From the NCBI GenBank assembly GCA_016758965.1, contig JAEPRB010000462.1, positions 1-19,447 of the forward strand: 19,447 bases of DNA, given 5' to 3'. The notes beneath the pieces are model-generated. The model had not been told where the DNA came from. It saw only the letters and a list, made by a program, of their open reading frames with translations, and searched no databases. A program made the position numbers and the translations under genes. This stretch comes from Circinella minor. Taxonomy: Eukaryota; Mucoromycota; Mucoromycetes; Mucorales; Lichtheimiaceae. This document shows, in pieces, positions 8,969 through 19,402 of this stretch. Numbering within the stretch: position 1 is the stretch's first letter; each line of letters begins with the position of its first letter.

Positions 8969-10082
8969 CGAGAAACAAATATACACGAGACAACAGGAAC
9001 ATCCCATCTTTGAATTACAAACAAGCCAATAGGAATGATAAAGAAGAGAAACAAAAAACAATGTATATATCAAATGAAAATAAAAAAAACTAATATGATT
9101 GAGTACTACTTTATTTGCTTGATAAACATGAAATTTGATTAATTGATTGACTACTTCTTTATATTGATCTGCTTATCTTTCAATTAAAATTAAAAGTTCC
9201 CACATAAAATTATAAGTACTTCTTTTAAATACAAAGCCCTCAAATGTCAAATCTTATCACGCTTGAAAAAAAAACACACATACATGGTTAGCTGATAGGC
9301 ATTATTCTATTTGAATCCGTGTTAATATTAAACAAGTAGCAGAACCAAAAATCTATCGTGTCTTTATAAAGTGGACTCGATTTTCCTTCTTCTTTTAAAT
9401 GAAACCCTTTAAAAAGAAGGTGATGGCATTTAAGAGTCAAAGTCAAAAGAGTTATGTGGGTGAGCACACAAAGTAATTTTTTTTAGTTACTCTCTTAGTT
9501 TAGTTAGCCTAATTAAATCATAAAATATAAAAATATTGTTAAGAGCTTATTAGATACTGCAATTGAAAGTTGTACTTATGACTTCACACAGATGGAATAA
9601 ATTATACTGTATGTCTATTTTATAAATAAGGTTATCCTTAATTAATAACCATTTAGTTTATCGACAATCCATACCAAGCCTTCTTCTTATTAATCAAATT
9701 ACTTGAAGCATGATTATCATATAGCTTCCCCCAAATAATATAAAAGTTAATTACTGATGAGAGATATTAATAAAAAGTTCAAGGTAAATTAAATAACTTT
9801 ATGAATTACAAATCATTTTATAGACTTGTTCTTAAGTATCTAAAATATAAAAAACTATACCAATTTTTTTTTTTTTTTTAATTTGAAGATTCTTCATTTT
9901 TTATCATAGTCAAAATAGATAGCCATCATTATAGAGATAGAATCAAACTTAGCTTGTGAATATATATATCCTTAAAAATTTAATTTTTTATCTTTTCAAA
10001 CTGTCAGTTTGTTTAAATTGAATACCTGGTTTTTTTTGGGTTCGGAAAAAAAAAACTCATTGGTTGAAAAATCAAAAAAGAG

Positions 10083-10173
10083 GGTTAAATCAATTCAACC
10101 GCTGGAACTCAACTATTCCAGAGTGTAGTGCCCGCAAGGGGTTAGACAACAGATACCGCAATTTCATTGTGTC
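10083..10173 (+). other. Hairpin-rich segment upstream of PET127
   Basis: Three hairpins follow one another: GGTT/AACC (83-86 with 97-100 of the 10000s), CTGGAA/TTCCAG with an 8-nt loop (10102-10107 with 10116-10121), and CCC-GCAA-GGG with a GNRA tetraloop (10131-10140). GACA/TGTC (from 10145) could close a fourth. The segment is less AT-biased than its surroundings and ends in an A run. It may be a structured leader of PET127 or a small RNA; no known RNA family was recognised. Confidence 0.3.
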
Positions 10174-10245
10174 AAAAAAAAAGGACTCTACTTTTTTTTC
10201 TCGATCTCTTTTATTTCAAAAAAAAAAAAAACGTATTATATATAA

Positions 10246-12950
10246 ATGCTTGCTCATTCACGATCCAAAGTAAAAATAAATGAATATTGTCGGATCGCTT
10301 TATTACGACCCCGATCGTCTTGTTATGTAACAGCTTCTCCTAATCGATTGAACCTTGTTGAAGAACAAAAACAAGAACAAGAACAGGTACAACAACAACA
10401 AGAACAAGAACAAGAACAAGAGAATCAAACAACGACATTCAATTTCAAAAACTTTATAAAAGAAAAGGTAAATTACAATTTAAAAACTTTATATATAAAG
10501 AGACCATGGATACTCATTGAAACGTAAAAAAAAAAAAATAATAATAATCTTTTCATGAAAAAAAAAACAGAGAAAGGAATTTGAACAAAAAGAATTGAAT
10601 TCAGAATCAAAATCAATACTACCACCATTTATAAATAATCAAGAAAATGTAGTTATTATACCAAAAAGTGACATTTTAAAGGAAAGAAAACTTAGTTTAC
10701 CTCATTCAGGTGGAGAAAAATGGCAAAAAATTGATCATAAATTAAAATATCAAAGTAAGTTGGGGCCCCTACCCTTCCCCCACACTCTCTCTAAAAAGGA
10801 CATGAAAGAATTAATTTCTTATTTTAGAAATCAAAAGTCCTCAACAACCAGAAGTACCTAAATTAGCCCATGGATTAGATCGAGTACTTTTCAAGTAAGT
10901 TAAAAAAAAAAAAAAAAAAAAAGAAAGATGGGGAAATACAAAACTAATTTTAATTTTTTTTTTTTTTGTATAGTCCAGGAGTTCATTATTTAAAAGATCC
11001 TAGAACCCAAAAATTCAATTTTCCAACTACTTTAGAATATATTACACAACCTCATGATTTTGATTATAATACATTAACACCTTATACAACATCATCTAAA
11101 GATACGGTAAAAAATATTAAATATATATCTATTGCATAATAATGGATTTATAAACTTCAAAAAAAAAAAAATTGAACTTTTTTTTTTTTTAATATAGAGA
11201 TTATTAGATATGGCAAGAGAACATAATACACGTTATATCGGATCCACATCATCTGTTTCTAGTATGTTATCTCAACTTTATTTTTTAATTTCACAATCAA
11301 AACCTGTGGATACTTCCATTTTTTCAGATAAATTTGGTTCTATGGTAAATATTAATTTATTTAGGGGGAAGATCTTTTATAATAATAATAATAATAAATA
11401 TTAATAAATTATTAATAATTATTTAGGGTAATAAATTTACTAGAGGTACAAGAGCACCTTCTTCAATTAATTTAATGTGGAAAGATGGTGTTTATGCTAT
11501 TGATGCTTATAAAAGTAATGATGTTGAAGATACAATTTTATCTATATTGGTAAGAAAACAAAGAATAATTTTATATATCAATACAGCATTCATCTAAAAT
11601 AATTATTATTATTATTAGGGTAAATCCATGGAAAAGGTATTAACAACAGAACCTAATGAGTATGAACGCTATCTTAAAAATGCAGAATCTCCTATATCTG
11701 AAGCAGAACGTAATCAACCTGAAACATTTGCCTATGGAAAAGTAAAGTTTTTATTATATATCAAAATGAAAAAAAAAAAGAAAAAGAAAAAGAAAAATAG
11801 ATAATTAATAGATAGGATTATTAGATTGGTCATTTTCTTTTAAGATCTCAATTAGATTGTCAAGATCCAAGATTACCAAGACGAACATTTGATTTAAAAA
11901 CACGTGCTGCTGTTCCAATTCGATTAGATATGAATAACTATAAGGTAATATAAATGAAATACATAGATACTCCCCCCCCATTCAAATTATTTATTTTATT
12001 TTATTTTATTTTATAAATAGGATTATTTAGGTTATTCACTTCGACGATCTCATGGATTATATGAATCATTTGAAAGAGAATATTTTGATATGTTAAGATC
12101 TGCCTTTTTAAAATATAGTTTTCAAGTTAGAATTGGTCATATGGATGGTATTTTTGTTGCTTATCATAATACTCGAAAAATTTTTGGATTTCAATATATT
12201 TCAAGAGAAGAAATGGATGTTCGATTATTTGGTTCTAGTCATATGGCGAATGAATCTTTTCGAAATGTACTTGTCATGTTTCAAAATATATTGGATAAAG
12301 CTACAGAAAAATATCCAAACAAGGTACTTTTACCCAAATTTTTTAATATTTGAAAGAGAAGAGAGAGAGAGAGAGAGATTATATATTAAACTCGGATTTG
12401 CTTTTTTTTTTTTTTTTAGTCATTAAAGATATCATTTGATGCAGCTTCAGGATCATCTATGAGTATTTATGTAGAACCATTACCTGATCATGGTGAAGAA
12501 ACAGCATCTTTACAAGAAAATGAGAATGATGATGATAATCAAGTATTAATAAAAGAAGAAGAAGAAGAAATAAAAGAAGACGAAGAATTCTTCAAAACAG
12601 CCGATGATACATCTTATGAAGCTGATTCAACAGATCAACCCACTTATCGACCTTATCGACCCATGACACTTTATACCTTAACGACACGTTCATTTATTAA
12701 TGGTGAATTAGCCAATTACAATGAACCTATTTCATTAAAAAAACGGTCGGATATTTGGAAACTTAATTATAAATTAAGAGAAAGTAATATGAGTCCAGAA
12801 GATGCTGATATCATGTATCATAGAATGCGTAAAAGACAAGATCAAGTCTATAATAGAGAAGGAAAATTACAACAATCTTTTGTTAGACTTTTCAAAACGA
12901 TTAGTGATCGTGGTTTAAAATTTGAAAAAAAAGAAAGAGACAATAAATAA
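10246..12950 (+). CDS. PET127: Mitochondrial RNA 5'-processing protein Pet127
   Basis: Pet127 family proteins act at the mitochondrial inner membrane in 5' trimming and decay of mitochondrial RNAs; the family has been linked to PD-(D/E)XK nucleases. Ten exons: 10246-10467, 10571-10754, 10828-10894, 10974-11106, 11198-11344, 11427-11549, 11619-11741, 11825-11944, 12021-12323 and 12420-12950, all with GT-AG introns of 69-103 nt and consistent phases, giving 650 residues. The N terminus (MLAHSRSK..., Arg/Lys/Ser-rich, almost no acid) looks like a mitochondrial presequence, followed by a Glu/Gln repeat (about 40-61). Conserved blocks in order: LAHGLDRVLFNPGVHYLKDP (about 147-166), TSSKDT, TRYIGSTSSVSSMLSQL, MWKDGVYAIDAYK, LGKSMEKVLT, FLLRSQLDCQDPRLPRRTFD with LKTR (337-360), FLKYSFQVRIGHMDGIFVAY, and KIFGFQYISREEMD. 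The C-terminal exon holds an acidic insert and a basic tail. D344, D347, D356 and K358 are candidate catalytic residues. Converges with the MYND gene. Confidence 0.92.
12361..12378. repeat. (GA)n microsatellite in the last PET127 intron
   Basis: Nine GA units lie in intron 9 of PET127, followed by a T run leading into the acceptor at 12419. Confidence 0.9.
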
Positions 12951-13415
12951 ATAGTTACAAATTGATTAAAAAAAAAAAAAAATAAACAACAAATAAAAAA
13001 AATATTAGACAATAATAAAAAAAGGGTGTTTCATCATTTTCATTCATGTTTTACTGTTTTTTTTTTTTTTTTTTTTTATGTGGTCATTATTTTAAAGAAC
13101 TTTTTTATTTATTTATTTATTTTGGTATATTGAATGAAAATAAAGTATAATAAAAAAAAAAAAAGGGGGGAGGGGGATAATACAATCTAATGATATACAT
13201 TCTGTCATATTAAATGTTATATAACAGGATATTATTCCCCCCCCCCAATGATAAGACGGAATGATACAAAAAAAAAAAAAAAAAGGTGCAAAGTGGTTGT
13301 TTTACATGTATGTTATATATAAACAAAAGAAAGAAATAAAGAAATTACAAACATACATACTATTTATACAAAACAAACAAAGAAAAGAAAAAAGAAAAAT
13401 CAAACGTGATACTAT
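12951..13415. other. Convergent intergenic region between PET127 and the MYND gene
   Basis: This 465-base stretch holds both 3' untranslated regions. The PET127 stop lies within AATAAATAAATAG, which contains possible polyadenylation hexamers. Several A and T runs follow, then an inverted repeat GGGGGATAATA (13172-13182) with TATTATTCCCCC (13230-13241) enclosing the palindrome GTTATATAAC (13216-13225). No gene is visible. Confidence 0.65.
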
Positions 13416-14234
13416 TCATTGGCTATTATTACATTCTCTTTGATGAATAGGTTGATGAGCCATACGACATTTGTTACTACAATAAGCTTGAGATTTACAA
13501 CGAGCACATACTGGCATAGCACGTTTTTCAATTCCACAATGACTACAATTAGAAGATGTAGATGAAGCATAACTACTATTCGTACTATAACTACTCACTG
13601 ACATTGTTCTACTGGATGTTGTCAAGAATTTGTTAGAAGTATGAGTAGTAGTAATAGTAGTAGTATCAATAGATTTATTTGTAGCAGAATGTTGAATTTC
13701 AGATATAGTTTCTTGAACATCCGATGGACAACAGGAACAAGGTTCTGGCACTTGAATACATTTCTTGTAATATTTTGGATGATAATGATGTGCACGAAAG
13801 TAATAGATCAAAATTCGAATAGCACGACGATAACAAATAGCTTGAGAATGAGGTAATTGTTGTTGTTGTTGTTGTTCATTCATAAAAGAAGAAGAAGAAG
13901 GTTCTTCTTCCATATCTTCTTGTTGTTTCAATCTTTTAGCAAGACGCCATAATAATTCATCATTTTCTTGATTTGATAAAACAGTTTGAAATAATGTATA
14001 ATCACATTGAATCTGGATAGGATCCGGTTGTTCAAGTAACAATGGAATATTCTTGTTTAATAAATTTTTAACTTGATTTGATTTTTCTTGTTTTTGTAAT
14101 AAATTTTTGTTGTTATTATTATTATTATTAAAAGATGAAAAAAAGTTTGAAATTTTATCTTTTGATGAAGAAGAAGAATGGGGAGAAGTATGAATGGTAT
14201 TGTTATTATTATTCCAAAATAATATGGATGGCAT
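13416..14234 (-). CDS. MYND-type zinc-finger protein, function unknown
   Basis: A single 272-residue exon. The C-terminal MYND finger spans residues 230-268 and is complete: C230-x2-C233-x9-C243-x2-C246-x5-C252-x3-C256-x7-H264-x3-C268. This is the C-x2-C, C-x2-C, C-x3-C, H-x3-C pattern that binds two zinc ions, usually for protein-protein contacts. Before it are a disordered N terminus with Ser and Asn runs (8-12, 20-24, 36-42), a probable helical region at about 68-108 (DYTLFQTVLSNQENDELLWR), a Glu/Ser/Gln-rich insert (108-126), a basic aromatic segment at about 134-160 (CYRRAIRILIYYFRAHHYHP) and a Cys-rich EPCSCCP at 164-170. The middle region may be a second small fold I do not recognise. 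No SET domain is present, so it is not a SMYD methyltransferase. The start is the first ATG of the open frame (ATCATCATGCC); no upstream exon is needed. Confidence 0.88.
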   Translation of the reverse strand: MPSILFWNNNNNTIHTSPHSSSSSKDKISNFFSSFNNNNNNNKNLLQKQEKSNQVKNLLNKNIPLLLEQPDPIQIQCDYTLFQTVLSNQENDELLWRLAKRLKQQEDMEEEPSSSSFMNEQQQQQQLPHSQAICYRRAIRILIYYFRAHHYHPKYYKKCIQVPEPCSCCPSDVQETISEIQHSATNKSIDTTTITTTHTSNKFLTTSSRTMSVSSYSTNSSYASSTSSNCSHCGIEKRAMPVCARCKSQAYCSNKCRMAHQPIHQRECNNSQ

Positions 14235-16826
14235 GATGATTAATAGTGTTATAAATTGTAAGGAAAAGAGTAGATAAATGTTTTATTTTCTTAACACTTT
14301 AAAGAAGAAGAAGAATGAAAATTAAATAAAATAAAATAAAATCTACCCTCCTTTTTTTATATATTTCTAGTTATTGTGTTATAGACCAATAATGTCTGGG
14401 TTATGTATATAAATATATAAACAAAAACAAAAGAAAAAGAAAAATGATACAGAATAAAAAAGAATTGGTACATTGGGTCTCAGGTGACCCCATGTGTCGA
14501 AGTCTAAATAGATTTTTAGTTTCTTTTTTTTCTATTATTCTTTAGAATTATATAAACAAATTAATTTGATTCAGCTTGTTCTCTCCTTACTTTTATTAGC
14601 ATTTTAACGCCAAAATAAAAAATAAAAAAAAATAAAAAAAAAAGGCTGCAGCTTGTCTTTTATGTTACAGTGTTTATTGTTATTTGCATTCCATGTAAGA
14701 AGTTTTTTTTTTTAAATAAAAAGTGTCGGAAAACTTCATTTTTTATGGGCAAATGATCGTCGCTTGTCAGATTCTTGTTTTTACTTTTTAACCCCTTTCT
14801 TTCACACACACACACTTATTATAAGATCACCCACTTTATTCTTTTTAACTTTCTCATTGGCTTCTCCTCCTGTCCCCATGTTATATATATATATCAAACA
14901 TACACAGACATATTAGGCATTTTAAAGATGGATTGACTTTTTTTTTTTCGGTTATATCATTCCGAGAACCATTCTTTTCCCGAGATAAATCCCAAAGCAC
15001 ACAAATTATATAAATAGAAACAAGATCCCATTTTATAAAAAGTTATTACTATTCAAAACAATTATGCAATGTACTTAATATGATCTCGCAATTTCTTCAA
15101 TAAAATAACAATAATAATAAGTATTGTCCCATTTTTTTTTTGTTTTTGTTCTCTCTACTAATATAACATTATTATAATAGATTATTCGTCTTTTTATATA
15201 TTATATTTTAGTTTAAATTTCATGTTTATTATGTTACGCCAGACTCTTGATATTAGACGTGATATTTTATATATATTATATAAAAGTGAAATATAGAATG
15301 TATAAAAAGTGTTATATATATTGCCGGTGTGGCAACGCGATGAAACATGGATGAAAAGTAGTCGTATATATAAAATAGTATAAATTATTATCTTTCATGG
15401 AAACATGTCTCATGTTAATTTTAAAGTTAACAACAACTCATTGTTGTTGTTATTGTTACCATGACAATGATAGAAAAACCATTTTATTTTTTTATTTCAT
15501 CACTTCCATGACATCACTACCTTCTTTCATGTTTTATAATTTACAAAACAAAAAAAAAATGACATAGAAAAAAAAAAAGTGGGGGAGGAAGGCAAATCTA
15601 TGGCTAAAGAAAAGTTCTTCTCTCCCGTTCTTTTCTTCTTCTTCATAATAGCTATTTTGAAGTAAATTTCAAGAAAAAAAAAAAACAAAAAGAGAAGGAG
15701 TAATCATCTTCATTGTATGTTCAAATAAAAAGTTTGATAATAATAAATATTAAGAATAACTCTCCTTCTTTGATTAACATCACATACCTTTTTTTTTTTT
15801 TTTTTTTTACAAATCCTACATATAAAAAAGAAAATTCATGGAAAAATAGTTCTCTCCCCTCTGTCCCTCCCCTCCCCCCTATTATAAACTTGAAGCATAA
15901 ATAATACTTGTTTTAGTTTTTATATCATTCTTTGCAGCATAATCATAACAAATAAAAGTATAAAGAATCTATATTATAATATCAAATAGTAAAATAAAAA
16001 TAAAAAATGCTTATTTAAAAATGAATTATTTATTATTTATTGTTATTATGCGTTTAATATTATATTTCTGCTTTTAAAAGGAATACAGAAAAAAAAAAAA
16101 GACAAGTTAACAAATTTATAGTTTTGAGTGGCTGTTTTCCCTCTTTACACTTTTTACTCCTTTCTTTTTTTTTACTTTTCCCCTGTTTGCATCAATGTCA
16201 GGAGTGATGAAGGTTTGTAAGTTTCAATGGTATGCATATGAGTCTTACATATAATACAACGCTAATGGATGATCTTTCAATATGTTGTAGAAAAGAGACT
16301 GTATATATTCTATTGAACAGTTCTTCATTATTATAATAAGATACATTTAATTACACTATACTAACTAAATTATCTATTAAGAATCATTTTACGTAGAATC
16401 TTTAAAACAAAATGGGAAAGCCGCCGTTATTTTATTGTACTACAATCATTCTTGTTCACTGGTTCCAAAAAAAAAAAAAAAAAAAAATGATACGGTTTCT
16501 TTTTAACTTTTTTTCAAAATTAAAAAACGTTTATAATCGAAAAAAAAAAAAAGTGCTACGCTTTAATTATTTTTCACGTAAACTTGGGTTTCTTTTTTTT
16601 TTCCCTCCCAACTCCTCTCTTTCTCCTACTTTAAACCTTTTTTTTTTTTTTTCAGTGAATTTTATATACTACCTTACGCTATCTTTAATAACTAAAAATA
16701 CAAAAATTTTGTATCACTTTGATACAATTTTTGTAAATTCCATATCTATAAACTAAATAAGGAGTTGTTAAGTTAGACGGGACTTGAGTTAAAAAAAAAA
16801 AAAAAAAAACGTGAAAATAAACCAAA
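14235..16826. other. Divergent intergenic region between the MYND and START genes
   Basis: About 2.6 kb without a recognisable gene. It holds a CCAAT word (14381 region) in the MYND upstream DNA, the imperfect palindrome GGGTC-TCAGGT-GACCC (14475-14490), several A/T runs, a perfect 10-bp hairpin (15428-15452), CT-rich tracts near 15620-15645, 15853-15880 and 16605-16645 that could mark transcription starts, and an A run just before the START gene. A short open frame at 16412-16756 is low-complexity and not accepted as a gene. Confidence 0.6.
15428..15452. other. Perfect 10-bp stem with 5-nt loop
   Basis: TAACAACAAC (15428-15437) and GTTGTTGTTA (15443-15452) are exact reverse complements separated by TCATT. 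It is intergenic and no adjacent gene or T-tract suggests a defined role. Confidence 0.6.
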
Positions 16827-17924
16827 ATGAAAACGAATACAACAACAGCTGCGGCAATAACAACTATTTCTTCCCATTCTTCTTCACTTGATCAAAAAGA
16901 ACAACAACAACAACAGCAACAAAAACGACGACCCGATCTTGCCATGGTGGAATGGGAAGATCCACTTTCAACACAACGTTCTTCTTCGAAATCAGTTATT
17001 GGAAATAATAATAAATTTGAAGCTTTATTTAGTGATGATGAAGAATATGATGAGAATAATCCTATCCATCTATCCACTTCATCCTGTTGGAATAATCATC
17101 ATTCTATACAAAACAATATGAATCAGGATCATGATCATGGTGATAATAATAATAATGATAATCATCGTCAACAACAACAACAACAACAACAGCCTCCTAA
17201 TTCAACTATTATGCCATCTTTAGCTTCCATGCCACATACATCTTCAGGATTTGTTGATCCATTATTAACTTCAACCGCTTATCATATTCATCAAGCTGAA
17301 TCGGCTTTATCATCATTAAAACAAATTATTTGGGAAGATGATTATAATAATACTAATCTAAATGGAAGAGAAACGAATGGAGGATGGAAAAAGACATTAA
17401 AACATAAAAAAAGTGGTGTTATAGTTTATATGAAACAGGGTGGTATTCATAAAGCAGATAAAACACCTATTTTTAAAGGTGAATCCATTATTTATGGGTT
17501 TTCACCTCAATCTGTATTTTATGTGATTGGCATGCGTAAATTATGGGATGAACAGTAAATATTTTTATTTTATTTTATTTTTTTTATAAAGAAATAAAAA
17601 GAAGACAATGGGACTAATAATAATTTTATTTTGTATTTTTTATAGATATGATGATGGTAATTTAGTTGAAAATTTAAATGAAACTACTTCTTTAACATAT
17701 GAAGTAGCTAAACCAAATCCAACATCAAGGTAAAAAAAAAAAAAAAAAAAAACTATTCTTATAAGTATAGGTTACATGATGTGAATTCTACTTTTTAAAA
17801 ATGTGATAAAAATCTGATGGATGAAAATCGTTGGTGCCACAAATAAACACGCCTCACCCCCCCCCCTTTTTTTTTCGTTATGTCATGTCAAAAAATAACC
17901 AAAAAAAAAAAATAGCTAACCTCC

Positions 17925-17968
<44 letters not shown>

Positions 17969-19401
17969 TTTATTTATTTATGCAATGAAAAAAAAAAAAA
18001 GTATATGTGCAAATAGTATGAATCGACCACGAGATATGGCAGTAGTTGAAAAAATTGAATGTACTCAAGAAGGTGCTATTTTTTTTGCATGTACAAGTGT
18101 TGAAACACCTCGTGTACCAAGAATTCAAGGAAGAGTTCGAGCTCAAATTAAGGTAAATTTAAAAATCTATTCTTTCTTCTCCCTGGTCTTCCAACAAATT
18201 TAATGTTATACTTATCCTTACTCCCTCCCCTCCCCTCCCCTCCCCTCCCCTCCCCCACCCTTCCACATTTTGAAAAGAAGAAAACAAAACACAATTGATA
18301 AAAAAAAAAAAAAAATATGATAATAATAATATGTGGATAGTTACAAGGTTGGGTTTTACAACCGATTCATCATGGTACTACACCAGCTACACGTGTCATC
18401 TATATCATTCAGGAAAATATGAAAGGCTGGGTTCCTGGGTTTGCAAAAAAATCATTAGCAAGACGACCTTTAGCTATTGCCTTAGTCAATGATTATTTAC
18501 AAAAGAAAGCAGAAAGAATGCGTGTTCAAAAAATTCGTTCAAATGCTGTAAATACACATACGACTACGACTACTACTACTACTACTACATCATCGTTAGG
18601 TGCGGCAAATAGTTGTTCTTCAACACCTTTTGCTTCTATGAGTAATGCAAGTACGAGTACTGCAACACCAAGATTTCAATCAACACGACGACCTTCTTTA
18701 TTAGCAAATAATAATTCAACTGGATCCGCAAGAAGTAATTAGTAACGTATCATACATATTATATATATATATATTTCTGTTATTAATAAGTCTATATATT
18801 AAGAAAATGATGTTAAATTATTATGTTTAAAAAAAAAAGTAGTAATACCACCAATCGATATCCTTCCAATTTAATACAACAACAATCAAAATTACCATCC
18901 ACTTTTTTTTCACAAAGATCGAATGATATAACGACAAATGGAACATTAAAAAAACGTATTACATTTGCTGAACAAGATACAACTTATTCTCCATCACCTT
19001 TATTTGAAACCATAGTGGATTCATCTACAAATAGTACAACTTCTTTGAATAATGGAAATAGAGAATCTATACCCAACAATGATATAGTTCATAAAAAGCA
19101 GCAGCAACAACAATCATTACCTCTACCCATGATGATACGACCTCATCCACTTTATCCTACTCATTGTTTTCTTTCAGAAAAAGTAGAATCTATGAATTTA
19201 TTTAAACGACTTTCAGCATCCTTGGATTCATGGTCATTAATAGAAGAAGACAAAGAAAATGATTTTCGATTATATAATTACAATTGTCAATTATCAACAT
19301 CATCGCGTTTACCTTTTATACGAGCTGATGGATGTATTACTGGAAAATGGAGTGCTGAACAATTATGTTCTGCAGTACAATGTTTTGGTGCACGAAAAAA
19401 A

Positions 19402-19402
<1 letters not shown>
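16827..19402 (+). CDS. START-domain lipid-binding protein, probably with tandem START domains (partial)
   Basis: Best model: exons 16827-17554, 17646-17729, 18017-18152, 18341-18741 and 18840-19402, continuing past the window, at least 637 residues. START domains are about 210-residue helix-grip folds that bind sterols, phospholipids or other lipids. Residues 1-155 are disordered, with poly-Gln (26-32, 115-122), poly-Asn and an acidic FEALFSDDEEYDE. START 1 spans about 158-376: GWKKTLKHKKSGVIVYMKQ, GFSPQSVFYVIGMRKLWDEQ, RDMAVVEKIE, RVRAQIKLQGWVLQPI and a C-terminal helix WVPGFAKKSLARRPLAIALV. A Thr/Ser/Asn-rich linker follows, with KKRITFAE at 487-494. A second START start is seen at 608-637 (LPFIRADGCITGKWSAEQL, CFGARKK), where a donor at 19403 probably splits a Trp codon. 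The start ATG has A at -3 (CCAAAATG). Intron 4 is the weakest junction: if unused, the protein ends at 18742 after 449 residues and a separate gene could start at ATG 18823. No transmembrane segment or signal peptide is visible. Confidence 0.78.
17928..17965. repeat. T38 homopolymer in START-gene intron 2
   Basis: A run of 38 T residues lies in the 287-nt intron 17730-18016, the longest intron in the window. A run this long is prone to length error in sequencing, but it does not affect the coding frame. Confidence 0.9.
18221..18260. repeat. (CTCCC)n tract, G-quadruplex-capable on the minus strand
   Basis: CTCCC/TCCCC units repeat about seven times and end CCCCCACCC. The minus strand is therefore a row of GGG/GGGG tracts separated by single A or T bases. 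It lies in intron 3 (18153-18340) of the START gene, on the template strand. Confidence 0.9.
18742..18839 (+). other. START-gene intron 4 with its donor inside a stop codon
   Basis: The reading frame at 18740-18742 is TAG, but the last two bases of that codon precede or form the donor TA|GTAACG. Splicing to the acceptor AAAAAAG|T at 18839 turns the codon into TAT and keeps the frame open for 187 further codons. The inferred intron is 98 nt, typical for this window. The purine-rich acceptor, without a strong pyrimidine tract, is its weak point. Confidence 0.55.

Larger units (their letters stand above)
8586..10245. other. Divergent intergenic region between GUA1 and PET127
   Basis: About 1.7 kb holds both promoters and no recognisable gene. 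Near GUA1 it is dominated by A and T runs, including the A10T10 tract at 8741-8760. Farther on there is an inverted repeat (8857-8866 with 8959-8968) and ordinary AT-rich DNA. Just before PET127 lies a less AT-biased segment with several short hairpins (10083-10173). No TATA element can be distinguished. Confidence 0.6.

Noticed and set aside
12133..12426. 97-codon open frame within PET127
   Set aside because: Alternative frame of exon 9; the other frame carries the conserved Pet127 blocks.
14475..14490. GGGTC-TCAGGT-GACCC palindrome containing CAGGTG
   Set aside because: Short enough to be chance; an E-box role cannot be supported from one site.
16412..16756. 114-codon open frame upstream of the START gene
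   Set aside because: Mostly Lys and Phe runs from A/T homopolymers; no conserved features.
18823..19402. Independent gene starting at the in-frame ATG at 18823
   Set aside because: Only 80 bases separate it from the preceding stop, too little for a terminator and promoter, and splicing of a normal-sized intron joins two Ser/Thr/Asn-rich linkers in frame. It stays the main alternative and is not fully excluded.
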